Shown: positions 22,759-30,900 of the stretch, piece by piece
Numbering within the stretch: position 1 is the stretch's first letter
Layout: every line of letters begins with the position of its first letter
Virus record (IMG/VR): IMGVR_UViG_3300009164_000138
Coordinates: 1-44,080 of that record
DNA from: a virus
Reading direction: 5' to 3' (one strand)
Length of the DNA stretch: 44,080 nt
The notes under the pieces: generated by a model
Databases searched by the model: none
What the model saw: only the letters and a program-made list of their open reading frames with translations
What the model was told of the DNA's origin: nothing
Translations under genes and position numbers: made by a program

Positions 22759-24444
22759 TTATGCCGGTCGGCCTTGATCGTCGTTTACTATACCTTGTGG
22801 TGCGGCTGCTGTGGCCACAGGTGTATCTCTATTTAATGATGGATTGTCTGCTCCACTGCCAAACCCACCTGATGGCAACTTAGGCGGAACAGCCACAGCA
22901 ACTGTGGGTTGCAATGCTAAATCTTGATCAGGAAAAGTTGCAGGTCTAAGTTCTGCTGTGTTGATTGAAGCGATTGAATTAGCCGGCAATGTACTGGAGG
23001 CCAGTCCTAGTGAGGCTGCTGGATTTGCTGCCAGAGCGTTGATTGCTGCGTCCGATCCAGCACCAAGACGAAATACAGGTCTACCCGATTCATCGGTCTC
23101 TATTCTAGGAGTCGGTACGATTATAGGTCTACCTGAGTCGTCAAATCCAGGGCCAACAGGTACAACCACTTTTGGATCAGTTTTTCTTCCGGAATCAGCA
23201 GCAGCTACAGCTTTCTTGGTAGGTGATTGTAACCAATTTCCAGTGAGCTCTTGAGTGAATCTCCCTCCACGGAATATACTTTTGACTGTGGTAGCGGTAT
23301 AACTCACTGCCTGCTGTGCAATCCCAGCGGCACCATTGTTACGAGCAGCACCAAAGTTATTTTTACCCGGATCCATGAGCCCAGTGTCAAGATCATAGTC
23401 AGTGGGTTTGTTCCAAGCAAATTCAAAATATGGTGCACTGGCACTGGTATTGATACTGCCGTCGGGGAAAAATGCCGATGTGGAAAATTGCCCGACCTGT
23501 ATGTTGGTAGGTGACGGAATCCAGGCTGGATCACCCAGTATCTTGAGATTTATAGTAGCTGTATCTGTTGAATACAGATAGTCGGCAGCATTAGCGCCTG
23601 CTTCGAAAGTCTTACCAGTTCCACCTTGCCCAGGCTGGCCACTGGCCGGCATATATCTTTTTTTCCATTGCTCTCTACTATTCACTAGGCTAGCTGTGGA
23701 TTCATTGCCTGCTCGAACACTTATGTCACTGGTCAATGCCTGTGTCCACGCATTATTATAAGCCTGTTCAAACTCCATAACCTGCGTATTTTGTCCAGTG
23801 AACCAATAGTTATAGGTCTTGTGTACACCCCTAAATCCGGTATTGTCAAAATATTCACTGAGCACCGGAATTTGATATGGTGCTATGATGTATGTGAGTC
23901 TATAAGCAAAATCATTTTGCTTGGGGTCATATTGTAATTGCTCGGCCTGGCAAGATATGTTAAACCATGCAAAGTTCTGTGCGGGTTTGCCATTGGCTTC
24001 CCACTCGTTGGTTTTACTATTCCAGATTACTTTTTGTTGGTCAGTGATGTAATTGCTGTTGCGTAGAACTGTGTCAATGAATTGAACTATCTGTTGTCCT
24101 GCTGTGGCAGATCGTTGCCGCACAGTAGGACTCAGGTTCTGTCTTTCCGACTGCAATTTGTCTGCGGCAGTCTGTTGTGGAGGGCCCCCGGCAAAACTTT
24201 TGTCCAGCGGCCCCGGTGGAGCCACCTTAGCATTCATCAACAGTGGATCAGCAAATTTGATCGCATACTCGTCAGGTATAAATCCTTTGGTTTTAGATAT
24301 ATTTCCCCAATAGGCATTAAGTGCCGCAATCAGTCCGGTGCCTTGATCCGTGGTACTGGGTTTAGGAGCAGCATCTGCTTTGGATGGAGCCGCAGAAGCA
24401 TCTTGATTGCTACTGCTTGCTCCTCCGGATCTACTATCTGCCAT
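22759..24444 (-). CDS. Putative baseplate hub/tail structural protein (561 aa)
   Basis: I do not recognise this protein confidently. The first 35 residues are Ser/Ala/Lys-rich and probably disordered. Residues about 40-330 form a globular part with aromatic-rich strands (for example FAWFNISCQAEQLQYDP and YNYWFTGQNTQVMEFEQ). The last about 180 residues are Pro/Ala-rich low complexity. It sits directly upstream of the gp5-like spike (15 nt gap) and 5 nt after the 523-residue gene. In T4, gp27 is the partner that holds gp5, and size and place would allow that role, but there is no motif proof. It shares the globular-plus-disordered build of the two neighbouring genes. Confidence 0.55.
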   Translation of the reverse strand: MADSRSGGASSSNQDASAAPSKADAAPKPSTTDQGTGLIAALNAYWGNISKTKGFIPDEYAIKFADPLLMNAKVAPPGPLDKSFAGGPPQQTAADKLQSERQNLSPTVRQRSATAGQQIVQFIDTVLRNSNYITDQQKVIWNSKTNEWEANGKPAQNFAWFNISCQAEQLQYDPKQNDFAYRLTYIIAPYQIPVLSEYFDNTGFRGVHKTYNYWFTGQNTQVMEFEQAYNNAWTQALTSDISVRAGNESTASLVNSREQWKKRYMPASGQPGQGGTGKTFEAGANAADYLYSTDTATINLKILGDPAWIPSPTNIQVGQFSTSAFFPDGSINTSASAPYFEFAWNKPTDYDLDTGLMDPGKNNFGAARNNGAAGIAQQAVSYTATTVKSIFRGGRFTQELTGNWLQSPTKKAVAAADSGRKTDPKVVVPVGPGFDDSGRPIIVPTPRIETDESGRPVFRLGAGSDAAINALAANPAASLGLASSTLPANSIASINTAELRPATFPDQDLALQPTVAVAVPPKLPSGGFGSGADNPSLNRDTPVATAAAPQGIVNDDQGRPA

Positions 24445-24449
24445 ACAAT

Positions 24450-26021
24450 TTATCCATAAAAATCATTTAAAGAATTTGTGTCTATGGCTGCGTCTAGCCC
24501 ACCAAATTCATCAGTCTGCCCTGCAAAACCCGACGCTGGCGGATTATTTGCGATAGGAACTCCGTTCCTGGTTTGATCTCCAGCAGCTTCACTGGCTGTT
24601 TGTTGTACCACACTCCTGACCAAGATGTCTTTCACCGTGGTGCCTTGGAATTGGAAATTCTGCGGGATGCTGCCGCGATTGGTACTGAACCCTGTAGCAG
24701 TACCCGGTGATGTTCCTTTGACTTGATATTCAACCAGTTTGTTGCTAACTTTAAAATCAATACTGCTGATGATAAAAGGAATAAATTTTTCCACAGCAGC
24801 TCGATTATCAGTGACTCCGGTTCTTCGTGCAATGGGCTGTACTAGATTGCCATCAATATCATATCCGTAAAATCTTATTGCCATCACATACATGGCTGCT
24901 GAATAGTTTGGTGCAGTACCTGGTTTAACAAGATTTTTCTTTGTGTAGAGATCTGACACTGCACTATAGAGATTATCTAGCAACGAGATACCATTGGGCT
25001 CAGTCACTGTGAAACTGAGATCACTGAATGTCGCGCTGCCGCCTGCCACTGGTGTTCCACCATACGCTAGATTGAATTCAAGATTGTCAATGTAATAATC
25101 CAATGGAAAAAACGGACTGCGGCCATATCCTATCGTGGCCGATGTTTGAGTAGTAGCAGTGGTGCTTATGTTGGTAGGAACTTGATTGTTTATAGGAGCA
25201 CCACCACTTTGAACCAACAAGTAATATCCTTCAAGATTTCGCTTGGGCGATTTGACCAGTCTGTTATAGGTCTCAGGATCCATGAGATACCAACTGAGAC
25301 TGTAGGTATAACTAGCATATTGATCTAAAATGTTACCCTGTGATAGTATGGCATTTGATGCACCACCATACAAATCATCTAACCTATTACGAACAGCATT
25401 TGTAGTGGCTTGTGCCGCATCATCACCCCTGGCACCCACTCCTGCTTGGGTTCCGCTGTTTGTAGGCACAGCACCTTCTACTGCGCCCGAGCTTTGGAGC
25501 TGATTGAATTGTGCTCTCTGCATTGGATCTCGGAATGGCGGCGAAGGTGGTGCTGCTATTGCGCCCGATGCAGGTGGACTAGCAATGGCCTGGCTGTTGG
25601 CCAAGGTCACAGTTTCTGAATTGGTTCCTGCATCCGCATTGCCCGAGGCTGTGGTAGCAGGAGGATCAGCATTGGTAGGTGCGGCGGCAGTTTTTGCAAC
25701 TATACGGCCATCTGGTGTTTCTACTTTTTGTTCTGGCAAACTGGCACCGGTAGTAGCACCATCATCTCTGGCTGCTTGGGCTAATGCAGTGGTATCAGCT
25801 GAACTAGCAACTGGTTGTGCGGCCACAGCCTGGGCTGCTGCTAATGCTGCTTCTACTTCTGCTATCTGAACCTTGGTAGCAGCGATACGCGACAATAACT
25901 GCTTTTGGTATCCTGGCAGGGCATATTCGGGTTTGAGAAGATCAGCTTCTAACTGTCTGAGATAATTGTTAAGAAACGCAAGTTCCTCCTGCTTATTTCT
26001 AGTCAGTCCATTGGTAGCCAT
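24450..26021 (-). CDS. Putative baseplate/tail structural protein with N-terminal coiled coil (523 aa)
   Basis: The start is placed at 26021 (MATNGLTRNKQEE), 2 nt after the gp53 stop; the longer frame to 26144 would run inside gp53. Residues 1-60 are heptad-like and likely a coiled coil. Residues about 65-180 are Ala/Thr/Pro-rich and probably disordered. The C-terminal globular part has YTYSLSWYLMDPETYN, FPLDYYIDNLEFNLAYGG and FTVTEPNGISLLDNL. I cannot match it to a named T4 subunit. Its tight coupling with gp53 and the spike suggests a hub or tube-end component. Confidence 0.55.
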   Translation of the reverse strand: MATNGLTRNKQEELAFLNNYLRQLEADLLKPEYALPGYQKQLLSRIAATKVQIAEVEAALAAAQAVAAQPVASSADTTALAQAARDDGATTGASLPEQKVETPDGRIVAKTAAAPTNADPPATTASGNADAGTNSETVTLANSQAIASPPASGAIAAPPSPPFRDPMQRAQFNQLQSSGAVEGAVPTNSGTQAGVGARGDDAAQATTNAVRNRLDDLYGGASNAILSQGNILDQYASYTYSLSWYLMDPETYNRLVKSPKRNLEGYYLLVQSGGAPINNQVPTNISTTATTQTSATIGYGRSPFFPLDYYIDNLEFNLAYGGTPVAGGSATFSDLSFTVTEPNGISLLDNLYSAVSDLYTKKNLVKPGTAPNYSAAMYVMAIRFYGYDIDGNLVQPIARRTGVTDNRAAVEKFIPFIISSIDFKVSNKLVEYQVKGTSPGTATGFSTNRGSIPQNFQFQGTTVKDILVRSVVQQTASEAAGDQTRNGVPIANNPPASGFAGQTDEFGGLDAAIDTNSLNDFYG

Positions 26022-26023
26022 GT

Positions 26024-26323
26024 TTAGAATCCTAACACGCCACGCAATGTGCTTATCTTGGGCAAATAGATCTGTACCCCGGCTTTGAAATCCAATGGTG
26101 GTTTTGTGAGTGTGTTGGGGTTGCGTTGATAGAACACCCACCACAGGGTAGGAGTATCATACAAGTCCAGGGCCAACAAGTCAGGTCTATATTGATAGGT
26201 CTGATTGATCTGCATCAGTCGATCATCACTCTGTTTAGGGATGGCACGATTGGTCATGGTGTCAAGATAAAATTGACTGTATCCTGTGGTATAATAAGCA
26301 CTGGTGCTGTCATAAGTGGCCAT
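26024..26323 (-). CDS. 53: Baseplate wedge protein gp53-like (LysM-like)
   Basis: This is a 99-residue protein. Its C-terminal part, YDTPTLWWVFYQRNPN, then DFKAGVQIYLP, is the pattern of gp53-type wedge proteins and of LysM-like modules in contractile systems: a WW...N..p...P....G..i.iP layout. T4 gp53 (196 aa) binds the gp6-gp7-gp25 wedge; this one is the short form common outside T4 itself. The start overlaps the stop of the upstream gene by one base (TAATG), and 2 nt separate it from the next gene. Confidence 0.8.
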   Translation of the reverse strand: MATYDSTSAYYTTGYSQFYLDTMTNRAIPKQSDDRLMQINQTYQYRPDLLALDLYDTPTLWWVFYQRNPNTLTKPPLDFKAGVQIYLPKISTLRGVLGF

Positions 26324-28017
26324 TACCAGAACCCTCCTTTGATTAGATCACCATTGGCAAAACTCTTGAGACTGAATACTTGACTGACTTGAGCACGAGT
26401 CTGTATAGGTAGCAAGCTCAATGAAATATCCATTTTAGTAGGCACATAGGTTGGAGAGTTTTTACCTAGGGTAGGTGGAGCAGGAGGATCCTGTTGTGCT
26501 CCTTTGTTGATACCCTGGCTGGTGAATAGATTGCTCAGGCGTTTCACAGCGCCTGATACTGGGTCAGTGGGCAAGTCTTGCCTGATCCTGCGTGTGAGTA
26601 AGTTAGTACCATTGATGTTAGGGCTCAGGGCCCGTATGTAATCTACATCAGTGGGTAGAGTATAATTGAAACTGGTTACCACACAAGGATGACCCGAGAA
26701 CTGATATAATCCTATACCAGTGAGAAATACCAATGGTGGTGGTGCTCCGCGTTGAGCATCTTGCCCATAAAACATCTTGGTCACTGACCGGAAGAAATGT
26801 ATCACTGCCAGTAGATATTGAGCTTCTACACTATCCTGTGCAGTGAATGTGCCGCTCACTTCTACTGCGCCAACGGAACTGCCTTTGTAGAAGTATCCTT
26901 TGTGATTGGAATGTGTGAGACTATATGGATCGTAAGTGGCTGTGTATGAGGTACTGATCTTGGGCATGTAAGGAAATATCACACCACCGGTTTTTGCCAA
27001 TGGCTGTAATATACCCGGATTGGATGCTTTGTACAAGTAGTCAGCACTCTCAGCAAGACTGAGACGAACACGCCAGTCACCGTTGTTGACCAGCTTGCGT
27101 TGAGCTTCCAGCACTGCCTGGCGTTGAGCAAGTTTTGTACCCACTGCGGCTTGTACTTCTTTGTCTAAAAGTCTATTGGTTTCGGCTGCTGATTCATTTG
27201 GAGTGGCTTCTAAATTTAATCTTGCCAGTCGGGCTGCTTCGGCATCATTCTGATCAACATCGGCTGGTGCATCAGTTGGGTTAGGGGCTGTTATGGTTTG
27301 TCCTGCTTCGTTTAGTCCAGCTGTAGCCGCATCAACACCAGGGGGTAAATTGTTGAGCCGTTGTTCAAGTGCTTGTTGTGGATCAACCGTGGCGTTGGGT
27401 AATATTTGTGTTGCTGGCTCTGCTCGAGGTTGGAATGCAGGGCCTGCACCTAGAGAAGCATATGGGCTATCAGCTGCGTCAGCTGCGGCAACCGGAGCCA
27501 CAGATGGATTGTTTATACCGGTGCCGTAGCCAAATCCTGATGATGCATTGGGCGTACTAGTGATTATGCGATCATCTATCGGTGATTCTTGAATAGGTGA
27601 CAATTCTACTGTAGCAGCAGAAGTGTTTGGTACAGACGGAACAACACCAGTTCCAAATCCATATCCAGTCAAACTCCCAGCAGCAGGTGCATTTGTTGTT
27701 ACAGATGGGACTACTCCAGTTCCAAATCCATATCCAGTCAAACTCCCAGCAGCGGGTGCGTTTGTTTGTGGGGGTTGTTGAGCCGGGTCTCCTGTGCCCG
27801 ATTGCGTATACGGTACAATAGCCAATCCAGTGACTGGATCAATGGTTCCGCCTGCACCCGGTATCACTGATCCTGCATTTGAGTTTGTTCCAAATCCGTA
27901 CTGACTGGCATTGGTGTTCACACCAGACTGAGCTGCTGCTTCTTCCGTAGTGAGGCCCGTTCTTACCAACTGATTGAATGTGGCTGCGTTACTTGAATTA
28001 TAACCGTATTGACCCAT
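26323..28017 (-). CDS. Putative baseplate tail-tube initiator (gp48/gp54-like), disordered N-terminus
   Basis: 564 residues. The first about 270 are Gly/Ala/Asn/Pro-rich low complexity with YGFGT motifs and a 2 x 23-residue tandem repeat. A helix of Glu/Ala/Arg follows (about 245-300). The C-terminal globular domain has GGVIFPYMPKIS, GYFYKGSSVGAVEVSGTF, YLLAVIHFFRSVTKMFYGQD and GHPCVVTSFNYTLP. That domain resembles tube-initiator/tube-like proteins at the baseplate end of contractile tails (gp48/gp54 and relatives); I place it by pattern only. It opens the minus-strand baseplate block, with a candidate late box 17 nt upstream of its ATG and AGGAAC as Shine-Dalgarno. Confidence 0.55.
   Translation of the reverse strand: MGQYGYNSSNAATFNQLVRTGLTTEEAAAQSGVNTNASQYGFGTNSNAGSVIPGAGGTIDPVTGLAIVPYTQSGTGDPAQQPPQTNAPAAGSLTGYGFGTGVVPSVTTNAPAAGSLTGYGFGTGVVPSVPNTSAATVELSPIQESPIDDRIITSTPNASSGFGYGTGINNPSVAPVAAADAADSPYASLGAGPAFQPRAEPATQILPNATVDPQQALEQRLNNLPPGVDAATAGLNEAGQTITAPNPTDAPADVDQNDAEAARLARLNLEATPNESAAETNRLLDKEVQAAVGTKLAQRQAVLEAQRKLVNNGDWRVRLSLAESADYLYKASNPGILQPLAKTGGVIFPYMPKISTSYTATYDPYSLTHSNHKGYFYKGSSVGAVEVSGTFTAQDSVEAQYLLAVIHFFRSVTKMFYGQDAQRGAPPPLVFLTGIGLYQFSGHPCVVTSFNYTLPTDVDYIRALSPNINGTNLLTRRIRQDLPTDPVSGAVKRLSNLFTSQGINKGAQQDPPAPPTLGKNSPTYVPTKMDISLSLLPIQTRAQVSQVFSLKSFANGDLIKGGFW
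27632..27769 (-). repeat. Tandem 2 x 69-nt in-frame repeat
   Basis: Copies at 27632-27700 and 27701-27769 are nearly identical, with a few base differences. They encode two 23-residue units (NAPAAGSLTGYGFGTGVVPS core). The near identity at DNA level suggests a recent duplication in the disordered N-terminal part. Confidence 0.85.
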
Positions 28018-28034
28018 AATAGTTCCTGTTGCTT

Positions 28035-28042
28035 TATTTACC
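28035..28042 (-). promoter_or_regulatory. Candidate late box GGTAAATA for the baseplate block
   Basis: GGTAAATA on the minus strand, 17 nt before the ATG at 28017. It shares the 10-mer GGTAAATAAA with 19500-19509 and 1967-1976. It sits in the 108-nt divergent region whose other side holds the host-type promoter for gp55. Confidence 0.45.
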
Positions 28043-28071
28043 CAAATAATAATCTGCCCAGTTTATAACCA

Positions 28072-28099
28072 TTGACAAGCCCGCAATCTGTGTTATAAT
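28072..28099 (+). promoter_or_regulatory. Host sigma-70-type promoter driving the gp55 operon
   Basis: TTGACA (28072-28077), a 16-nt spacer and TATAAT (28094-28099) match both consensus hexamers exactly, on the plus strand. The start codon of gp55 is 26 nt downstream of the -10 box. This fits transcription by the unmodified host polymerase before gp55 acts. The box runs on into AATAAATA, so a late box may overlap it. Confidence 0.7.
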
Positions 28100-28125
28100 A
28101 AATACTACTTTAAGGATCCGCCCTG

Positions 28126-29025
28126 ATGGCCACCATCGCAAGAGCAACACCAAAAACCAACTATCTCAACAACAGAGATATTCTCAAAGAAATACATCTC
28201 AGCAAGAAAAACTATTGTAGCTATATCAATCCTGATCTAGATCATCAATACGACATCATCTTGCCGTCGGTAAGCAAGATCAATCAAAAAAGCACAGCAG
28301 AAGCACGCCGAAATCGTGCAGATCGCATCAAGCGTGAAACTGGTGAGATCGTGGATCCCAAGAAAATTCCCAACACAGACATAGTTTTCCGCATCATGAC
28401 CTGGGAACACATACCCATGGCACCCAAAAAAATCACCAAGGCTGCGGCCAAAAAACGCAAGTTAGAAGAACTATTAGAACTAGATGATGCTGTAGAAGAT
28501 GATCCATTGGCAGGCCTGATTGACGAAGTTATCTTGGATCCCACACACATGCGAGTGAACTTTCCTCCGTTCTTCCACTATCGTGTGAATGACAAGAAAG
28601 AGCCCTTCCTAGTTGGCAAGAGCCATTGGCGCGGTGATCTTGATACCGGAGAGTTCTCCAAGGATCACGGTGAGATGACCCGCACCTTGGCAAAGATGTT
28701 TATGAAACTGTGCGAACGCTATGCCACAAGGAGTAATTGGCGTGGATACACCTACAATGAAGAAATGCGCGGACAAGCCCTGCTGCAACTCAGCCAGATC
28801 GGATTGCAATTCGACGAATCAAAATCGCAGAACCCTTTTGCGTATTATACTGCCGCTATCACTAATAGCTTTACTCGCATCTTGAACATCGAAAAGAAGA
28901 TGCAGAACATCAGAGACGACATCCTGGAGATGAACGGACTGAATCCTTCATGGACCCGACAGAATTCTGGCAAACATTCAATGGAAGCCATGTCCGGACC
29001 GGTTGTAAGCACCCTGGATGAGTAG
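28126..29025 (+). CDS. 55: Late transcription sigma factor gp55-like, with long insertion
   Basis: 299 residues, against 185 in T4 gp55. Two blocks match T4 gp55. Residues 11-26 (TNYLNNRDILKEI) match NYVNNKELLQAI. Residues 185-258 include RTLAKMFMKLCERY, RGYTYNEEMRGQALL and GLQFDESKSQNPFAYYTAAI, aligned with T4 SGYTQSWKQEMI and NFDETKYKNPHAYITQA. Between them, about residues 30-180 have no T4 counterpart: a basic stretch (AAAKKRKLEELLELDD) and VNFPPFFHYRVND. gp55 binds host RNA polymerase and recognises TATAAATA late boxes, several of which are seen here. AAGGAT lies about 9 nt upstream of the ATG. It is the first gene after a consensus host-type promoter and precedes gp47 by 12 nt. Confidence 0.8.
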   Translation: MATIARATPKTNYLNNRDILKEIHLSKKNYCSYINPDLDHQYDIILPSVSKINQKSTAEARRNRADRIKRETGEIVDPKKIPNTDIVFRIMTWEHIPMAPKKITKAAAKKRKLEELLELDDAVEDDPLAGLIDEVILDPTHMRVNFPPFFHYRVNDKKEPFLVGKSHWRGDLDTGEFSKDHGEMTRTLAKMFMKLCERYATRSNWRGYTYNEEMRGQALLQLSQIGLQFDESKSQNPFAYYTAAITNSFTRILNIEKKMQNIRDDILEMNGLNPSWTRQNSGKHSMEAMSGPVVSTLDE

Positions 29026-29037
29026 TATAATCTAAGG

Positions 29038-30054
29038 ATGACTAATCTATTCCGAAAAGCTGCGATCTTCACTGACATCCACTTTGGCTTAAAGTCAAAC
29101 AGTGTCACTCACAACGAGGACTGCCTAAACTTTGTGAAGTGGGCCACTGCCAAGGCCCGAGAGGAAGGTTGCGAGACTTGCATGTTCCTGGGTGACTGGC
29201 ACAACAACCGTGCCAGTCTCAACATCGTCACACTGAACTATAGCCTCAGGGCACTGGAGCACATGAATGATAACTTTGATCGAGTTTATTTTATTCCTGG
29301 AAATCACGATCTATACTATCGCGATAAGCGTGATATTCAAAGTGTTGAATGGGCAAAGCACCTCCCTAATGTTGAAATTTGTAACGATTGGTTTTCCAGT
29401 GGTGATGTGGTCATTGCTCCTTGGCTTGTAGGGGACGACCATAAACGCATCTCTAAACTAAAAGCCAAATACATGTTCGGGCACTTCGAACTGCCCGGAT
29501 ACTTGATGAACGCCATGGTAGAGATGCCGGATCATGGTGAAGTACGCAGAGAAGACTTCAATAACTTTGAACATGTGTTCACCGGGCACTTCCATAAACG
29601 GCAAACCAAGAAGAACATCACTTACATAGGCAATGCGTTTCCACACAACTACGCAGATGCTGGGGATGATGCTCGCGGTCTTACCATCTTGGAATGGGGC
29701 CGGGACCCTGTGTATCATGCTTGGCCGGATCAACCACGCTATCGTGTGTTGGGGCTGGCCAACATTATTGATAATGCTGCCTCATTGCTTGCACCTCGCA
29801 TGCATGTTCGTGTAAACTTGGACATTGAGATCAGTTACGAGGAAGCCAACTTCATCAAAGAAACATATATCAAGGACTACAGTCTCCGAGAGATGGCCCT
29901 GATACCCAACAAAAACTCCTCAGTGGACACAGACATGGCGCCCGGTGAGATCAAGTTTGAATCAGTGGATCAGATCGTCACTGACCAGATCACCAACATT
30001 GAATCAGAATTCTACGATAACCGACTGCTACTAAAGATCTACCAGAATCTATGA
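29038..30054 (+). CDS. 47: Recombination nuclease subunit gp47 (SbcD/Mre11-like)
   Basis: 338 residues, the size of T4 gp47 (339). All calcineurin-like metallophosphoesterase motifs are visible: DIH (13-15), GDWHNN (52-57), GNHD (88-91), GHF (148-150) and GHFHKR (183-188). With gp46 it forms the Mre11/Rad50-type complex that resects DNA ends for recombination-dependent replication. The start codon directly follows TAAGG, an unusually close Shine-Dalgarno. In T4, 47 lies directly beside 46; here three accessory genes separate them. Confidence 0.93.
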   Translation: MTNLFRKAAIFTDIHFGLKSNSVTHNEDCLNFVKWATAKAREEGCETCMFLGDWHNNRASLNIVTLNYSLRALEHMNDNFDRVYFIPGNHDLYYRDKRDIQSVEWAKHLPNVEICNDWFSSGDVVIAPWLVGDDHKRISKLKAKYMFGHFELPGYLMNAMVEMPDHGEVRREDFNNFEHVFTGHFHKRQTKKNITYIGNAFPHNYADAGDDARGLTILEWGRDPVYHAWPDQPRYRVLGLANIIDNAASLLAPRMHVRVNLDIEISYEEANFIKETYIKDYSLREMALIPNKNSSVDTDMAPGEIKFESVDQIVTDQITNIESEFYDNRLLLKIYQNL

Positions 30055-30060
30055 CACCGC

Positions 30061-30900
30061 ATGATCAATGCATTTAAATTGCAGCGTCTCGATTTCATGG
30101 TTGCATACAGTTGCAACATAAGTTGTGCTGGATGCATCAGTATAAGTGATATCAAAAGATCTGGAATTGAACCCGTTGATCAACTGGTTGACAGCATCAA
30201 CAAGTGGAAGTTGTTAGTGAATCCGGAGATTGTTTCAATCTTTGGTGGAGAACCGTGTTTGCATCCTAAACTCCAAGATATTTGCTCAGAGATTCGAACT
30301 GCTTGGCCAAATGCTATAATCAGACTTATCACCAATGGGTATCTCTTGGATCGGTTTGATTCATCAGTATGGTTCGAGTTTTCACCTTTTGAAATGCAAG
30401 TAAGTATCCATAGGAAAGACCACGAATTACTGGTGAACAACAGAATAAAAAATATTTTAAACCACCGACGGCCTTGGAAAGTCACAACACAGGGAGGCGC
30501 TGATTCTCATCGTCAGATCACCTGGACTCATGATAATTTTGTTGTTTATAAAAGTATATTCAGTGACTTTGTGCCACCTTATAAAAAAGTAGAAAATAAA
30601 TTTTTACCATGGTACAGCGATCCAGAAAAAGCACACAAGATATGCGGGTCACCGAATACTCCTATCTTGTACAAAGGAAAATTATACAAGTGCCCAGCAG
30701 TGGCTAATATTATTGATATCACCAATGAAAATTGGTTTGACTATATCGGTGTCGACTGTGCCGATGGCCTTGAGGAGTTTGTTAAAAATATCGGCGTTCC
30801 TGAATCTGTTTGTGGACAGTGCCCGGATTTCTCTCAAGCAATTATTGTAAATCATCTTGACAAGGAGAATGTCATTGTCAGACATAAAAATATTAGTTAG
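30061..30900 (+). CDS. Radical SAM protein with SPASM-like C-terminal cysteines
   Basis: 279 residues. The radical SAM cluster motif CNISCAGC (C18, C22, C25; CX3CX2C) and the SAM-binding GGEP (62-65) are both present, followed by RLITNGYLL (88-96). C-terminal cysteines C195, C211, C233, C251 and C254 lie in the arrangement CG-P ... Y-K-G-K-L-Y-K-CP ... CGQCPDF, typical of SPASM/twitch auxiliary iron-sulfur clusters. Such enzymes modify peptides or small molecules; the substrate here is unknown. It starts 6 nt after gp47 and its 3' end overlaps the next gene. The A+T content looks higher than in gp47/gp46, consistent with acquisition. No precursor peptide was recognised nearby. Confidence 0.85.
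   Translation: MINAFKLQRLDFMVAYSCNISCAGCISISDIKRSGIEPVDQLVDSINKWKLLVNPEIVSIFGGEPCLHPKLQDICSEIRTAWPNAIIRLITNGYLLDRFDSSVWFEFSPFEMQVSIHRKDHELLVNNRIKNILNHRRPWKVTTQGGADSHRQITWTHDNFVVYKSIFSDFVPPYKKVENKFLPWYSDPEKAHKICGSPNTPILYKGKLYKCPAVANIIDITNENWFDYIGVDCADGLEEFVKNIGVPESVCGQCPDFSQAIIVNHLDKENVIVRHKNIS
30862..30867 (+). promoter_or_regulatory. Shine-Dalgarno AAGGAG that bears on start choice
   Basis: AAGGAG lies inside the end of the radical SAM gene. It is 1 nt before the ATG at 30869 but 7 nt before an in-frame TTG at 30875. The spacing favours TTG 30875 as the true start of the next gene, or both may be used. Confidence 0.5.

Noticed and set aside
24450-26144. Longer start for the 523-residue tail protein
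   Set aside because: The first 41 residues would be read from inside gp53 in another frame; ATG 26021 lies just after the gp53 stop.
27600-27780. CRISPR-like repeats
   Set aside because: The repeats are direct, adjacent, in frame and without spacers.
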